Shown here piece after piece: positions 26,456-33,234 of a stretch of DNA of 63,743 nucleotides. The stretch lies in the IMG/VR virus record IMGVR_UViG_3300050014_000315, positions 1-63,743 of that record; one strand, given 5' to 3'. A program made the translations under genes and the position numbers. The notes below the pieces were generated by a model that saw only the letters and a program-made list of their open reading frames with translations, ran no database searches and was not told where the DNA came from. Position 1 is the first letter of the stretch; the number at the start of each line of letters is the position of its first letter. Source of the DNA: a virus.

Positions 26456-26989
26456 CTACTCGCAGGGTTCGGCGTCGATCACTCCATCCGGCTCACCTGG
26501 CGCGTCCAGCAGCCCTTGTGCGCGCGTGGTGATCTCTACAGGCATGACTGGCGCGGCAGATGGGACTATGAGCATCTGGCCCACATTGATCGTGGTCCTG
26601 CTGCCATCGCTGATCGCGCCGGTGACTCTCAGGCCAGCTTCAATGATTTTCGCCTGCGCCGTCAGGTAGCGCGCGCCCGCGTGCCATGCTGATTCGCCTG
26701 GCTGTTTGGACCGCTCGATACCCCACTGAGCCTCGGCAAATGATGATTCGAGCCGTGTCTCCCAGATGTTTTCGACTTGTTTTTGCCGCCTTTGCTCCGC
26801 TTGCTTCGCTTTCCGCTCCACTTCAGGGGAAGCCTTTGGAATCAGGTGGTTAGATCGATGTCGATACATTGCAGAGGGCGAAAACTTGTATGCTTCGGCA
26901 GTGCTCCGGTAGGATGCTCCGCTTGCGAGGGCGATATCGATGACCCTCCGATCAGGGCTGGTGCAGATGGAGCATTTAGGCTCTGTCAT
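26456..26989 (-). CDS. HTH DNA-binding protein, putative terminase small subunit
   Basis: In this 177-aa product, residues ~3-50 match a phage-wide pattern: a CSIC zinc knuckle, then a helix-turn-helix (IDIALASGASYRSTAEAYKF...SAMYRHRSNHL). A long helical middle and a beta-rich C-terminus follow, fitting a small terminase that recognises DNA and oligomerises. A transcription regulator is the alternative. It starts 6 nt after a TAAACT box with no good -35, next to inverted TTGGCACA repeats, so it may need an activator. Confidence 0.55.
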   Translation of the reverse strand: MTEPKCSICTSPDRRVIDIALASGASYRSTAEAYKFSPSAMYRHRSNHLIPKASPEVERKAKQAEQRRQKQVENIWETRLESSFAEAQWGIERSKQPGESAWHAGARYLTAQAKIIEAGLRVTGAISDGSRTTINVGQMLIVPSAAPVMPVEITTRAQGLLDAPGEPDGVIDAEPCE

Positions 26990-26995
26990 GCCTTC

Positions 26996-27046
26996 AGTTT
27001 ACTCCATAATGTGTGCCGATTTGGCACAGTTTCACAGGTTGGCACA
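26996..27046. promoter_or_regulatory. operator region with TTGGCACA repeats upstream of the HTH gene
   Basis: TGTGCC (27012) and GGCACA (27023) form an inverted repeat. TTGGCACA occurs at 27021 and again at 27039, and a third copy lies at 27104. A minus-strand TAAACT box (26996-27001) ends 6 nt before the HTH gene. The layout suggests a regulated divergent control region between terS-like and early plus-strand genes. Confidence 0.5.
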
Positions 27047-27103
27047 CCACACTTTTAGCGTTGATTCCATTAGATTTAGGCTGGATTATGGCAATTTATC
27101 GAC

Positions 27104-27130
27104 TTGGCACAGGGGTAGATCCCCTATATT
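27104..27130 (+). promoter_or_regulatory. putative early promoter of the plus-strand cluster
   Basis: TTGGCA (part of the third TTGGCACA copy) and TATATT are 15 bases apart, slightly short. Between them AGGGG-TAGAT-CCCCT forms a small palindrome. The promoter points to the gene starting 83 bases downstream. The TTGGCACA overlap suggests that the same regulator acts here and on the divergent gene. Confidence 0.4.
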
Positions 27131-27212
27131 TGTTTGCTATAACTTGCGGGCTTTTGGGGTTTGGCGCGTGCATTGCATTAGTCTCAGTGTCCGAACAATT
27201 AGGAGGCTGAAA

Positions 27213-27473
27213 ATGGTTGCAATCACCGGAAATACCTACCCCGTGAAAGACGCCATCAAATCCCTTGGTGGCCGCTGGAATCCAGATGCAAAATCCTGGA
27301 TGGTACCCGACGCGAAAGCAGACGCAGCGCGCAAACTGGTGGCTGGCGCACCAAAGAGCGCCTACGCCCCAGCGCGCAGCAGCAGCCGGTACTCTTCGCG
27401 CCGCAACCGAGATCACGACACCTGCAACTGTGATATGTGCCGCTCCGGCTCCGAGTGCCTATGCCGTTACTGA
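27213..27473 (+). CDS. 86-aa protein with a GGRWNPxxKxW motif
   Basis: A strong AGGAGG lies 6 nt before the ATG. The first 45 residues (YPVKDAIKSLGGRWNPDAKS...VPDAKADAARKL) match the small DUF5710-like domain that occurs alone or fused to primases and helicases. An Arg/Ser linker leads to a Cys-rich end (CNCDMC...CLC) likely to bind zinc. It may be a nucleic-acid-binding accessory. Confidence 0.7.
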   Translation: MVAITGNTYPVKDAIKSLGGRWNPDAKSWMVPDAKADAARKLVAGAPKSAYAPARSSSRYSSRRNRDHDTCNCDMCRSGSECLCRY

Positions 27474-27516
27474 ACGGCTAGTGTCGCAGCATTGGGTTTT
27501 ATACGAAGGGATCAAA

Positions 27517-27690
27517 ATGATTCAAGTTACCAATCTTTGCTACGACCGGCACGTAAACAAGACGTTCGCCGTTGTGCGGACGGCGGAATTCACCAACACA
27601 TTCTACGTGAGCGGGGAATGCACGGAGGAACAGTTTGCGGCATGGGTAATGCCCACTGTAGACCGGATGAAGGCAGAGGTGACGGGGTGA
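27517..27690 (+). CDS. 57-aa hypothetical protein
   Basis: AAGGGA lies 7 nt before the ATG. The product MIQVTNLCYDRHVNKTFAVV has a beta-alpha-beta look and an acidic helix (TEEQFAAWVMPTVDRMKAE). No family is recognised. It is followed after four bases by the next gene in the same direction. Confidence 0.6.
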   Translation: MIQVTNLCYDRHVNKTFAVVRTAEFTNTFYVSGECTEEQFAAWVMPTVDRMKAEVTG

Positions 27691-27694
27691 CGAT

Positions 27695-27892
27695 ATGACA
27701 TGGCAACCAGGTGACAGGGTATATTTTGTGGCGCAGCCGGAGCTTACCGGCACGGTCACTCGGGATCTCGAAGGGCCGGGATATTGGCAGTGCGTAGTGG
27801 ACCCAGACGACACGACGAAAGGGTTGCCGTTTCTCTTGGCTCGGGATTCCGAGCTTGAGTGCTATACCCGACCGGCGGAGGCGAAATCGTGA
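27695..27892 (+). CDS. 65-aa KOW/SH3-like small protein
   Basis: It begins MTWQPGDRVYFVAQPELTGT, followed by a Gly turn and WQCVVDPDD, a pattern like small SH3/KOW barrels. It overlaps the next gene by four bases (GTGA). It could bind RNA polymerase or nucleic acid. That is inference from fold-like pattern. Confidence 0.6.
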   Translation: MTWQPGDRVYFVAQPELTGTVTRDLEGPGYWQCVVDPDDTTKGLPFLLARDSELECYTRPAEAKS

Positions 27893-28059
27893 CGCCTCCC
27901 ATCGCTGGCCTAGCGGACGTTGAATGGGAAGCGAAGCTTGACGCGGCGCGGGTTACCGCCGAATGGAAAACCTGTAATCCGCGCAACATCGATTGCGGCG
28001 CAATGCCGATAGATGAAAGCCCGCTGTTCGGCGGGGCAAAACAAGAGGAAATGTTCTGA
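27889..28059 (+). CDS. 56-aa hypothetical protein
   Basis: GTG start inside a GTGA overlap with the preceding gene; its stop overlaps the ATG of the clamp-loader-like gene (TGATG). It is a short soluble product with ADVEWEAKLDAARVTAEWKT. The double coupling supports it as a real gene and perhaps a partner of the ATPase. Confidence 0.6.
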   Translation: MTPPIAGLADVEWEAKLDAARVTAEWKTCNPRNIDCGAMPIDESPLFGGAKQEEMF

Positions 28060-28895
28060 TGAAACCATTGGTGGAAAAATACAGACCGACGCGCCTTGCG
28101 GAGTTCGCCGGGCTGAATGACATCCGGGCAATGTTCGGGCGGTTTGCCTCTGCGCCATATAGCTCGGCATGGCTGCTCACTGGGCAGGCGGGCACCGGGA
28201 AGACAACGCTAGCCTATGCAGTGGCGGAGTTGATCGGCGGGCAGGTGATCCACGTACCGAGCCGCTCATGTGATCTAGCGGCAGTGGACGGACTTCGCGC
28301 CACTTGCCATAGCTACCCGATGTTCGCTCGTTCGCCGTGGTACGTCGTGATCGTTGATGAGGCGGACCAGATGACGCGGGCCGCGCAAGTGGCATTCCTG
28401 AGTCTGTTGGATTCGACTGAGGCGCCGCCGAACACGGTTTTCATTTTCACCTGCAACGACGTGGCGGGGCTGGAGCCTCGATTCCTCAGCAGGACGCGGG
28501 TTATCGGATTTGACCTGGCTCCGGACGCAGCAGAGGCGGTATCGTTTCTGGATCGTGTCTGGAAGGTGGAAACCGCGGCGGCATTACCGGACATGGCGGC
28601 GCTGTTCACGGCGTGTGACTCGAACTTGCGCGATTGCCTGATGAAACTGGAGGTCCAAATTGCCATGCACCCGTCGCCCTCAATTCAGCCGGCGAAACCA
28701 TCCGGCACGTGGGTAAAAAGACTGGAAGGGCGGCCGGTCATCGTGGGTTGCGGCGTAGGTAAACCCCTGAGCCAGGGTAAACCCCTGATGGGGACTTTCC
28801 TGATGTACAAAAAACTGGGGAAGATGGAAACTGGAATTGCGGACGGGAAAGAGATCGGGGCGCGCGCCAGCCTAGCCCCTCTCCCCACCGAATAA
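28059..28895 (+). CDS. AAA+ clamp-loader-like ATPase
   Basis: Residues 1-20 carry VEKYRPTRLAEFAGL, the signature of RFC/DnaX-type small subunits. The Walker A is GQAGTGKT (42-49), the Walker B VVIVDEAD (96-103), sensor 1 TCND (131-134), and an SRC-like RFLSR follows at 141-145. The usual C-terminal collar domain is missing: after ~230 residues the sequence becomes low-quality (GKPLSQGKPL) and is encoded over a DNA direct repeat. No phage clamp or polymerase gene was seen, so it may load a host clamp or remodel replication or transcription complexes. Confidence 0.8.
   Translation: MKPLVEKYRPTRLAEFAGLNDIRAMFGRFASAPYSSAWLLTGQAGTGKTTLAYAVAELIGGQVIHVPSRSCDLAAVDGLRATCHSYPMFARSPWYVVIVDEADQMTRAAQVAFLSLLDSTEAPPNTVFIFTCNDVAGLEPRFLSRTRVIGFDLAPDAAEAVSFLDRVWKVETAAALPDMAALFTACDSNLRDCLMKLEVQIAMHPSPSIQPAKPSGTWVKRLEGRPVIVGCGVGKPLSQGKPLMGTFLMYKKLGKMETGIADGKEIGARASLAPLPTE
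28758..28788 (+). repeat. two 13-bp direct repeats, 18-bp period
   Basis: GGTAAACCCCTGA occurs at 28758 and again at 28776, inside the 3' part of the clamp-loader-like gene where the protein departs from its family. It may be a small duplication that extended the frame, or a protein-binding site. Confidence 0.5.
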
Positions 28896-28916
28896 AGTCT
28901 TTTAGGAGAATTCAAA

Positions 28917-29327
28917 ATGACGAAACAACAGCAGTCTGAACGTGACGAATACATCACCAAACTTCGCGAGACGCTGAAACCGGGTGACACTCTGTACACG
29001 GTTCTGCGCTCGGTGTCCCGCACTGGCATGAGCCGGGTTATTGACGTGTTTTTCTTCTCCTCCGATGCCGATGGGAAGATCCAAAAACAATGGCTCTCCT
29101 ACTGGATTGCGAAAGCCGGCGACATGACGTTTCAGCGCGGCGATGTCGGAAAGCCAGAAGGTATCAAGATCAGCGGTTGCGGGATGGACATGGGATTCAG
29201 CATCGTATACCACCTAGGGCGCACGTTGTACCCGGATGGGTTCGCGGTTGCCGGGCGCGGGCGTAATGGCGATACGTCCGGCCACGACAACGATGGTGGA
29301 TACGCTTTCCGCCATGAATGGCTGTAG
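28917..29327 (+). CDS. 136-aa conserved-type phage protein
   Basis: TTAGGAG precedes the ATG. The product contains LYTVLRSVSRTGMSRVIDVF and CGMDMGFSIVYHLGRTLY, a pattern I recognise from small hypothetical proteins in many siphovirus and podovirus genomes. It has no known activity. The C-terminus is Gly/Asp-rich. Confidence 0.7.
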   Translation: MTKQQQSERDEYITKLRETLKPGDTLYTVLRSVSRTGMSRVIDVFFFSSDADGKIQKQWLSYWIAKAGDMTFQRGDVGKPEGIKISGCGMDMGFSIVYHLGRTLYPDGFAVAGRGRNGDTSGHDNDGGYAFRHEWL

Positions 29328-29460
29328 CGAAATATCCCCTCATACTGTTGCTCTGCCAGACCGCGGCCATCTGGTAGCGCGCGCGGCTGAGGGGAGGCCG
29401 ACGCAAATCAAGGATTTTGGCAATAACAACGGTCACTGGCCGTATATAAGGAGTCACACA

Positions 29461-29719
29461 GTGACAAATACGACGATTACCCTCTCTATCCGCCGCGCGA
29501 TTCTCCGCTCGGCTAATCAGCCCCAGGCCAACATCGCTATCGAGGTTATCCCCGGTATCGCGCTCGCGCCGCGTAGGCGAGTCCTACTACTGGACCACAC
29601 CGAGCGGAAAAACCATCGTGGATCACCCCGCCGCCTACGGCTGGCCGACCTGGTACCACGCATCCACCAGGCGCGTGCATGTGGGAGAGCAGTGGATCGC
29701 GCAAGCCTGCTCCGCATAG
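29461..29719 (+). CDS. possible small gene interrupted by a frameshift
   Basis: A GTG with AAGGAG eight bases upstream opens MTNTTITLSIRRAILRSANQ and continues to ~IALAPRRR. In the adjacent frame a convincing segment follows (GESYYWTTPSGKTIVDHP, then YGWPTWYHASTRRVHVGEQW) and ends in TAG at 29717, but that frame has no start of its own. The two halves join near 29575. The cause could be a sequencing error, a mutation or a recoding site. Confidence 0.4.
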
Positions 29720-29794
29720 CCCCTGATGAGTCCCTGGGCAGGGGACGAAACGCGGGTTGCTATCCCCGCGTCGGGCAAAGCCCAAAGGAGCACC

Positions 29795-30961
29795 ATGCAA
29801 GCTACGATCACTTACCTGCTCACTGAGCAGGCGCAACGCGCGCAGATGGCGGCCACAGGCCAGCCGGTGGCGCGCAAACAGACCATGACCATTGAGGTGT
29901 CCGCCGAAGATCTGCCGCTGCTCGATGTCAGCCACGAGGGAGTGGCATATCTCGATCTCGCCACCGCACCCACCGATGTCCGCTCGATGCCGTGCATGGC
30001 GCGGGAATGGAGGCGCCAGATCCTCGGAGGGGACTATCTCTCCACCACTATGCCGGAGTTTGCCGATCCTCCCACGCCTGACTATCTCAGGCATGAGGAA
30101 GAAAACTACAGTGCGGCATACGCCCTGGCTGTGCAAAAAAATGATCTGTATATCGCCGGGCGTAAGCTGATCGGAGATGACAATATCCGCTCCGCTATAC
30201 AGGCCGCAGTTGGTACGCGGCGCGGTAACAGACTGTATGATGCGGCGTATCTGGGCGGCCTGCTGGGACCGTTGGCGAGGGCCTCGCGAGATATGCAGAT
30301 TGCCAAGGTGGAGGCCAAAATGGCGGAGATTGCGCGCGAGCAGTTCGGAGCGGTGAACAGATTCATGTCTGATCCGGACGCCCGAGTGAAGATCAGCTAC
30401 AAAGGAGCGGATGTGAATCTGCCGGGCGCGCCGGTGATCTCGGATCGGTTCGTGTGGTACGGCGAACTGTATGCCGAGGCCCAGCGCCGCGAGCAAGCCG
30501 ACGCCGACGCGAAAGATGCCAAGGACGCCGCCCTGACAGCCCAGAAGGCCGAGGCCATGGATGCATTTGTCGCCGCCTCCGGAGATGAGCTGCTCCAGCA
30601 GCAGTACGCCGATGGGCTGTGCGCGCGTTCGGTAATCGTGTCCATGATGGCATCCGCCGCACTGGATGCCGCCGGCCTGCCGGGTGCTTGCCCGGCGCCG
30701 ACGGCCTGCGACGACAGCGGCTGCCCGTGCGCGGACACCAAGGTTGACACCATCCCGCCGGCGGTATACGCGGCGTGGAAGGCGATTGGCCCGCTACCGG
30801 AGGGTAGCACCGCTGAGTTCCGAGAGGTTCGGAACTGCACCATGGATGACGATGACCAGTACGACGGCGACACAGAGACCGCCGAACCGACCGAGTACCA
30901 CGCGTTGATAACGGTCCCGTCTGGTCCGTTCCGGTTCGTTCGGCGGATCAAATTATCCTAG
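29795..30961 (+). CDS. 388-aa hypothetical protein
   Basis: AAAGGAG lies before the ATG of MQATITYLLTEQAQRAQMAA. It is largely helical. Around 205-275 it has a highly charged Glu/Ala/Asp/Lys stretch. There is a Cys pair cluster near 310-325 (CPAPTACDDSGCPC) and a beta-rich acidic end. No catalytic motif is recognised. It is one of the largest early genes, so probably important for takeover, but function cannot be assigned. Confidence 0.65.
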   Translation: MQATITYLLTEQAQRAQMAATGQPVARKQTMTIEVSAEDLPLLDVSHEGVAYLDLATAPTDVRSMPCMAREWRRQILGGDYLSTTMPEFADPPTPDYLRHEEENYSAAYALAVQKNDLYIAGRKLIGDDNIRSAIQAAVGTRRGNRLYDAAYLGGLLGPLARASRDMQIAKVEAKMAEIAREQFGAVNRFMSDPDARVKISYKGADVNLPGAPVISDRFVWYGELYAEAQRREQADADAKDAKDAALTAQKAEAMDAFVAASGDELLQQQYADGLCARSVIVSMMASAALDAAGLPGACPAPTACDDSGCPCADTKVDTIPPAVYAAWKAIGPLPEGSTAEFREVRNCTMDDDDQYDGDTETAEPTEYHALITVPSGPFRFVRRIKLS

Positions 30962-31021
30962 TATCCCGGATTATCCGTGTTGCGCCGAGCGGAGAAAATT
31001 CGGCGTACAGGAGGTTCCGCG

Positions 31022-31366
31022 ATGAAATTTGAATTGATTGGCAACCCGAGAATCGAAGACAGTTACCAGTGGGAAACCACCATGGTCTGCAACGTGCGCC
31101 GCGATGACGGCGAGACTGGCGATGTGTGGATTGTGGCCGGCGTGCCAGAATACCTGCGCGAGAGTAGCGGGGCGGCTGGGACACAGCACGGATACCAGTA
31201 CGTATGGGTATTTGGCGACCCGCCGGACATGTGGTGCCCTGAGAGTCTGCGGCCCACGGCAGACTCGATGGAAAACCCCGTGGCACCCTACGATGAAATC
31301 GCAGAGGCCATCATAGTGGCCTGCAAGAATGCCGCTCTCGCCGCTCACCGGGCGCGGGTGGCGTGA
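31022..31366 (+). CDS. 114-aa hypothetical protein
   Basis: AGGAGG lies before the ATG. The N-terminal half is beta-rich (MKFELIGNPRIEDSYQWETT, a GDVWIVAGVPEYL segment). The C-terminus is a helix (EIAEAIIVACKNAALAAHRA). The stop overlaps the next start (TGATG). No family is recognised. Confidence 0.6.
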   Translation: MKFELIGNPRIEDSYQWETTMVCNVRRDDGETGDVWIVAGVPEYLRESSGAAGTQHGYQYVWVFGDPPDMWCPESLRPTADSMENPVAPYDEIAEAIIVACKNAALAAHRARVA

Positions 31367-31611
31367 TGGACATCCAGTTCCTGCCGCGATCTGCCTCCAC
31401 CGTGCTCGATAAGCGCCGCCCAGTGGAGGCGGCGCTCCGCAAGCTCCAGCCAGGCCAAATAATCGTCATTACGAATCGCCATAATTGCATCTCGATTCGG
31501 GATGACCTACAAAGGGGCGGAATTGATGCTAGAGTGACCCCCGCGCCAGATAACGAATGGACGGTATTGGTGGAGCAATCTCAATACCGGGCATCTTATG
31601 ATCTGGTCTAG
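31366..31611 (+). CDS. 81-aa hypothetical protein
   Basis: Translationally coupled to the preceding gene; a GTG three bases earlier is an alternative start. It contains DKRRPVEAALRKLQPGQIIV and CISIRDDLQRGGIDARVTP, an alpha/beta pattern. Function is unknown. Confidence 0.6.
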   Translation: MDIQFLPRSASTVLDKRRPVEAALRKLQPGQIIVITNRHNCISIRDDLQRGGIDARVTPAPDNEWTVLVEQSQYRASYDLV

Positions 31612-31661
31612 GGAGACGAACACAGGATGGCCGGAATCGCGGGGATAGAGAGGCCGGAAGC

Positions 31662-32048
31662 ATGAGCGATAGAAATAATCCGATGGGCTGGGAAGACGAC
31701 ATTACCAATCGAGAGCCGAAGACGGAAACAGACCCGAACCGCGCATGGCCTAAGCAGTGGTTTCCCGCCGCGCTTGACCGGCTGCTGGCCGACGTGCAAG
31801 CGAGTCCCGCAACGACCGAGATTGACCGATACGCGCTGGCGAAGATGACGGAGAAGTACGCCGCATCGCAGCTCGTAATCCACGGCCTACGCTCGCAGAT
31901 CAACGGATTGCGGGCAGATCTCACAATCTCGGAGCGGACGTGCGCTGTGCTGAGGGCGCAAGTGGTGCAGATGTCCCGGCCCTGGTGGCGGAAGGCATGG
32001 GCGTGTCTGGCTGAGTTTGTGGCTGTGATTGGGCGGGCACGGGGATGA
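31662..32048 (+). CDS. 128-aa coiled-coil protein
   Basis: The ribosome site is GGAAG. After an acidic N-terminus there is a long helix (ALAKMTEKYAASQLVIHGLR continuing with leucines at heptad-like spacing) and a hydrophobic, Trp-containing end (WRKAWACLAEFVAVIG) that could touch a membrane. The stop overlaps the next start (ATGA region). Confidence 0.6.
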   Translation: MSDRNNPMGWEDDITNREPKTETDPNRAWPKQWFPAALDRLLADVQASPATTEIDRYALAKMTEKYAASQLVIHGLRSQINGLRADLTISERTCAVLRAQVVQMSRPWWRKAWACLAEFVAVIGRARG

Positions 32049-32341
32049 CCGAGTTCGAATTATTTCAGGCGCTTCGCCCGCTTTATCCCGCACGCGAGTA
32101 CGCGCTGCTTCCGCAGGTCGCCAATGGGACCGGGGCAGGGTCCAAGCGGCATTGTGACGCGCTGGCGTTGAGCCTGTGGCCTTCGCGCGGGCTTTATCTC
32201 ACGGGGTTCGAGATGAAATCGTATATTGTCGGGGCCATCAGCCGATGGACGCTGGATCATTGGCGCGCTTTTTCCGACCGGGAGATGGCCCGGCAGTCAC
32301 CGGAAACGATGAAGCGGAGGAAACGTGCGGAGTCCGATTGA
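32045..32341 (+). CDS. PD-(D/E)XK nuclease-like protein, C-terminally shortened
   Basis: Residues ~13-60 match the start of a phage nuclease family: AREYALLPQVANGTG, then RHCDALALSLWPSRGL with the Asp, then LTGFEMK with the E-x-K pair. Full-length relatives continue with a conserved SRSDW-type helix and more than 100 further residues. Here the sequence departs right after EMK and ends at 98 aa, so it may be inactive or a remnant. It overlaps the next gene by 17 bases. Confidence 0.6.
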   Translation: MTEFELFQALRPLYPAREYALLPQVANGTGAGSKRHCDALALSLWPSRGLYLTGFEMKSYIVGAISRWTLDHWRAFSDREMARQSPETMKRRKRAESD

Positions 32342-32564
32342 GCAACTGGAGGACTTGACGGCCTACTTGGATGCGGCAACCAGGGCGGTCCAGGAACTCA
32401 AGCGTAGCCCGTTGCGGCGCTACGAAGGCGCGGACGTGTTGCTGTTGGACCCGGAGTTGCTGGCTGACGTGATCGAAGAAAACCTGTGCGCGTTGCAAGA
32501 ATCACTGCACGCGGTAACGGAGACGTTGAAACGTGGAACGCAGGAGGAAACCAATGCGAGTTGA
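32325..32564 (+). CDS. 79-aa helical protein
   Basis: GTG start after GGAGGAAAC. The product is a Leu-rich helix bundle (IEQLEDLTAYLDAATRAVQE, LLADVIEENLCALQESL) typical of small phage regulators or anti-proteins. It overlaps both neighbours. No family is recognised. Confidence 0.6.
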   Translation: MRSPIEQLEDLTAYLDAATRAVQELKRSPLRRYEGADVLLLDPELLADVIEENLCALQESLHAVTETLKRGTQEETNAS

Positions 32565-33234
32565 AATGGACCTAAACGGAGAAATCTGGATCATGAGCGG
32601 GGACCAGCCGGTGGCACAGGTTTGCCCGGAACAATGGAGCGGCGTCGAGTGCTTCAGTGAAATTCAGGAGATGATCCATTTCCGCGAATCATGCGGAGGC
32701 GGTATCGCGGCGTGCATGCGGCTCAATGCCAGGCTGACCGAGCGCGTGGAAGAACTCAGGGAAGTGCTCGCCCCCTTTGCAAATCGATGCGCAGAGAAGG
32801 CGCAGGGCACCAAATACAGCGCGTTAACAGATAGCCAATGGAGGCGCGCGCTCGAAACGTATCAGGAGTGTCCGGGCGGCGATATGTGCGGTTGCCATCC
32901 ACGGAGCGACGCCATTGATGCCGCGATGAAAGGAGGTGATGCCCCATGCCCGTCTACGGTTTACCGTTCGCCGGGATGTAACGATGCCCCGGCGCCAACA
33001 GGGCAGTCCGGCGCCGGGGCATCCGAAGACTTGCGTATGCCCATTTTCACGCCGTCCCCCGCGCGCAATGGAACGGGGGATAAAACACTGAACGCGAAGA
33101 TCCGCACGGAGGATGGTGTTCAAAAGGTCCGATGCCCTGATTGCGGAGTAACTACTATCTTCGATGAGTGTGAAGTGGTTGCCAGCTTCATTTGCTGGAA
33201 ATGCAACAGCAATATCGAGGTGAAAAATGTCTGA
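32554..33234 (+). CDS. 226-aa protein with C-terminal zinc ribbon
   Basis: GCAGGAGG precedes the ATG. A mixed N-terminal region (MRVEMDLNGEIWIMSG) is followed by a helix and a CxCH cluster (GDMCGCHP). The middle is a Pro/Gly linker. A terminal zinc ribbon follows (VRCPDCGVTTIFDECE...ICWKCNSN). It probably binds nucleic acid. It overlaps the next gene by eight bases. Confidence 0.6.
   Translation: MRVEMDLNGEIWIMSGDQPVAQVCPEQWSGVECFSEIQEMIHFRESCGGGIAACMRLNARLTERVEELREVLAPFANRCAEKAQGTKYSALTDSQWRRALETYQECPGGDMCGCHPRSDAIDAAMKGGDAPCPSTVYRSPGCNDAPAPTGQSGAGASEDLRMPIFTPSPARNGTGDKTLNAKIRTEDGVQKVRCPDCGVTTIFDECEVVASFICWKCNSNIEVKNV

Noticed and set aside
27023-27060. Sigma-54 promoter suggested by TGGCAC
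   Set aside because: The required TTGC-type -12 element is absent at the correct distance after each TGGCAC copy.
27013-27210. Membrane-like plus frame in the terS/early intergenic region
   Set aside because: It spans the proposed promoter and operator repeats, and its only sensible internal ATG would lie upstream of the transcription start.
29546-30496. 316-codon minus-strand frame
   Set aside because: It lies opposite the 388-aa plus-strand gene and has an Arg/His/Gly-rich shadow composition.
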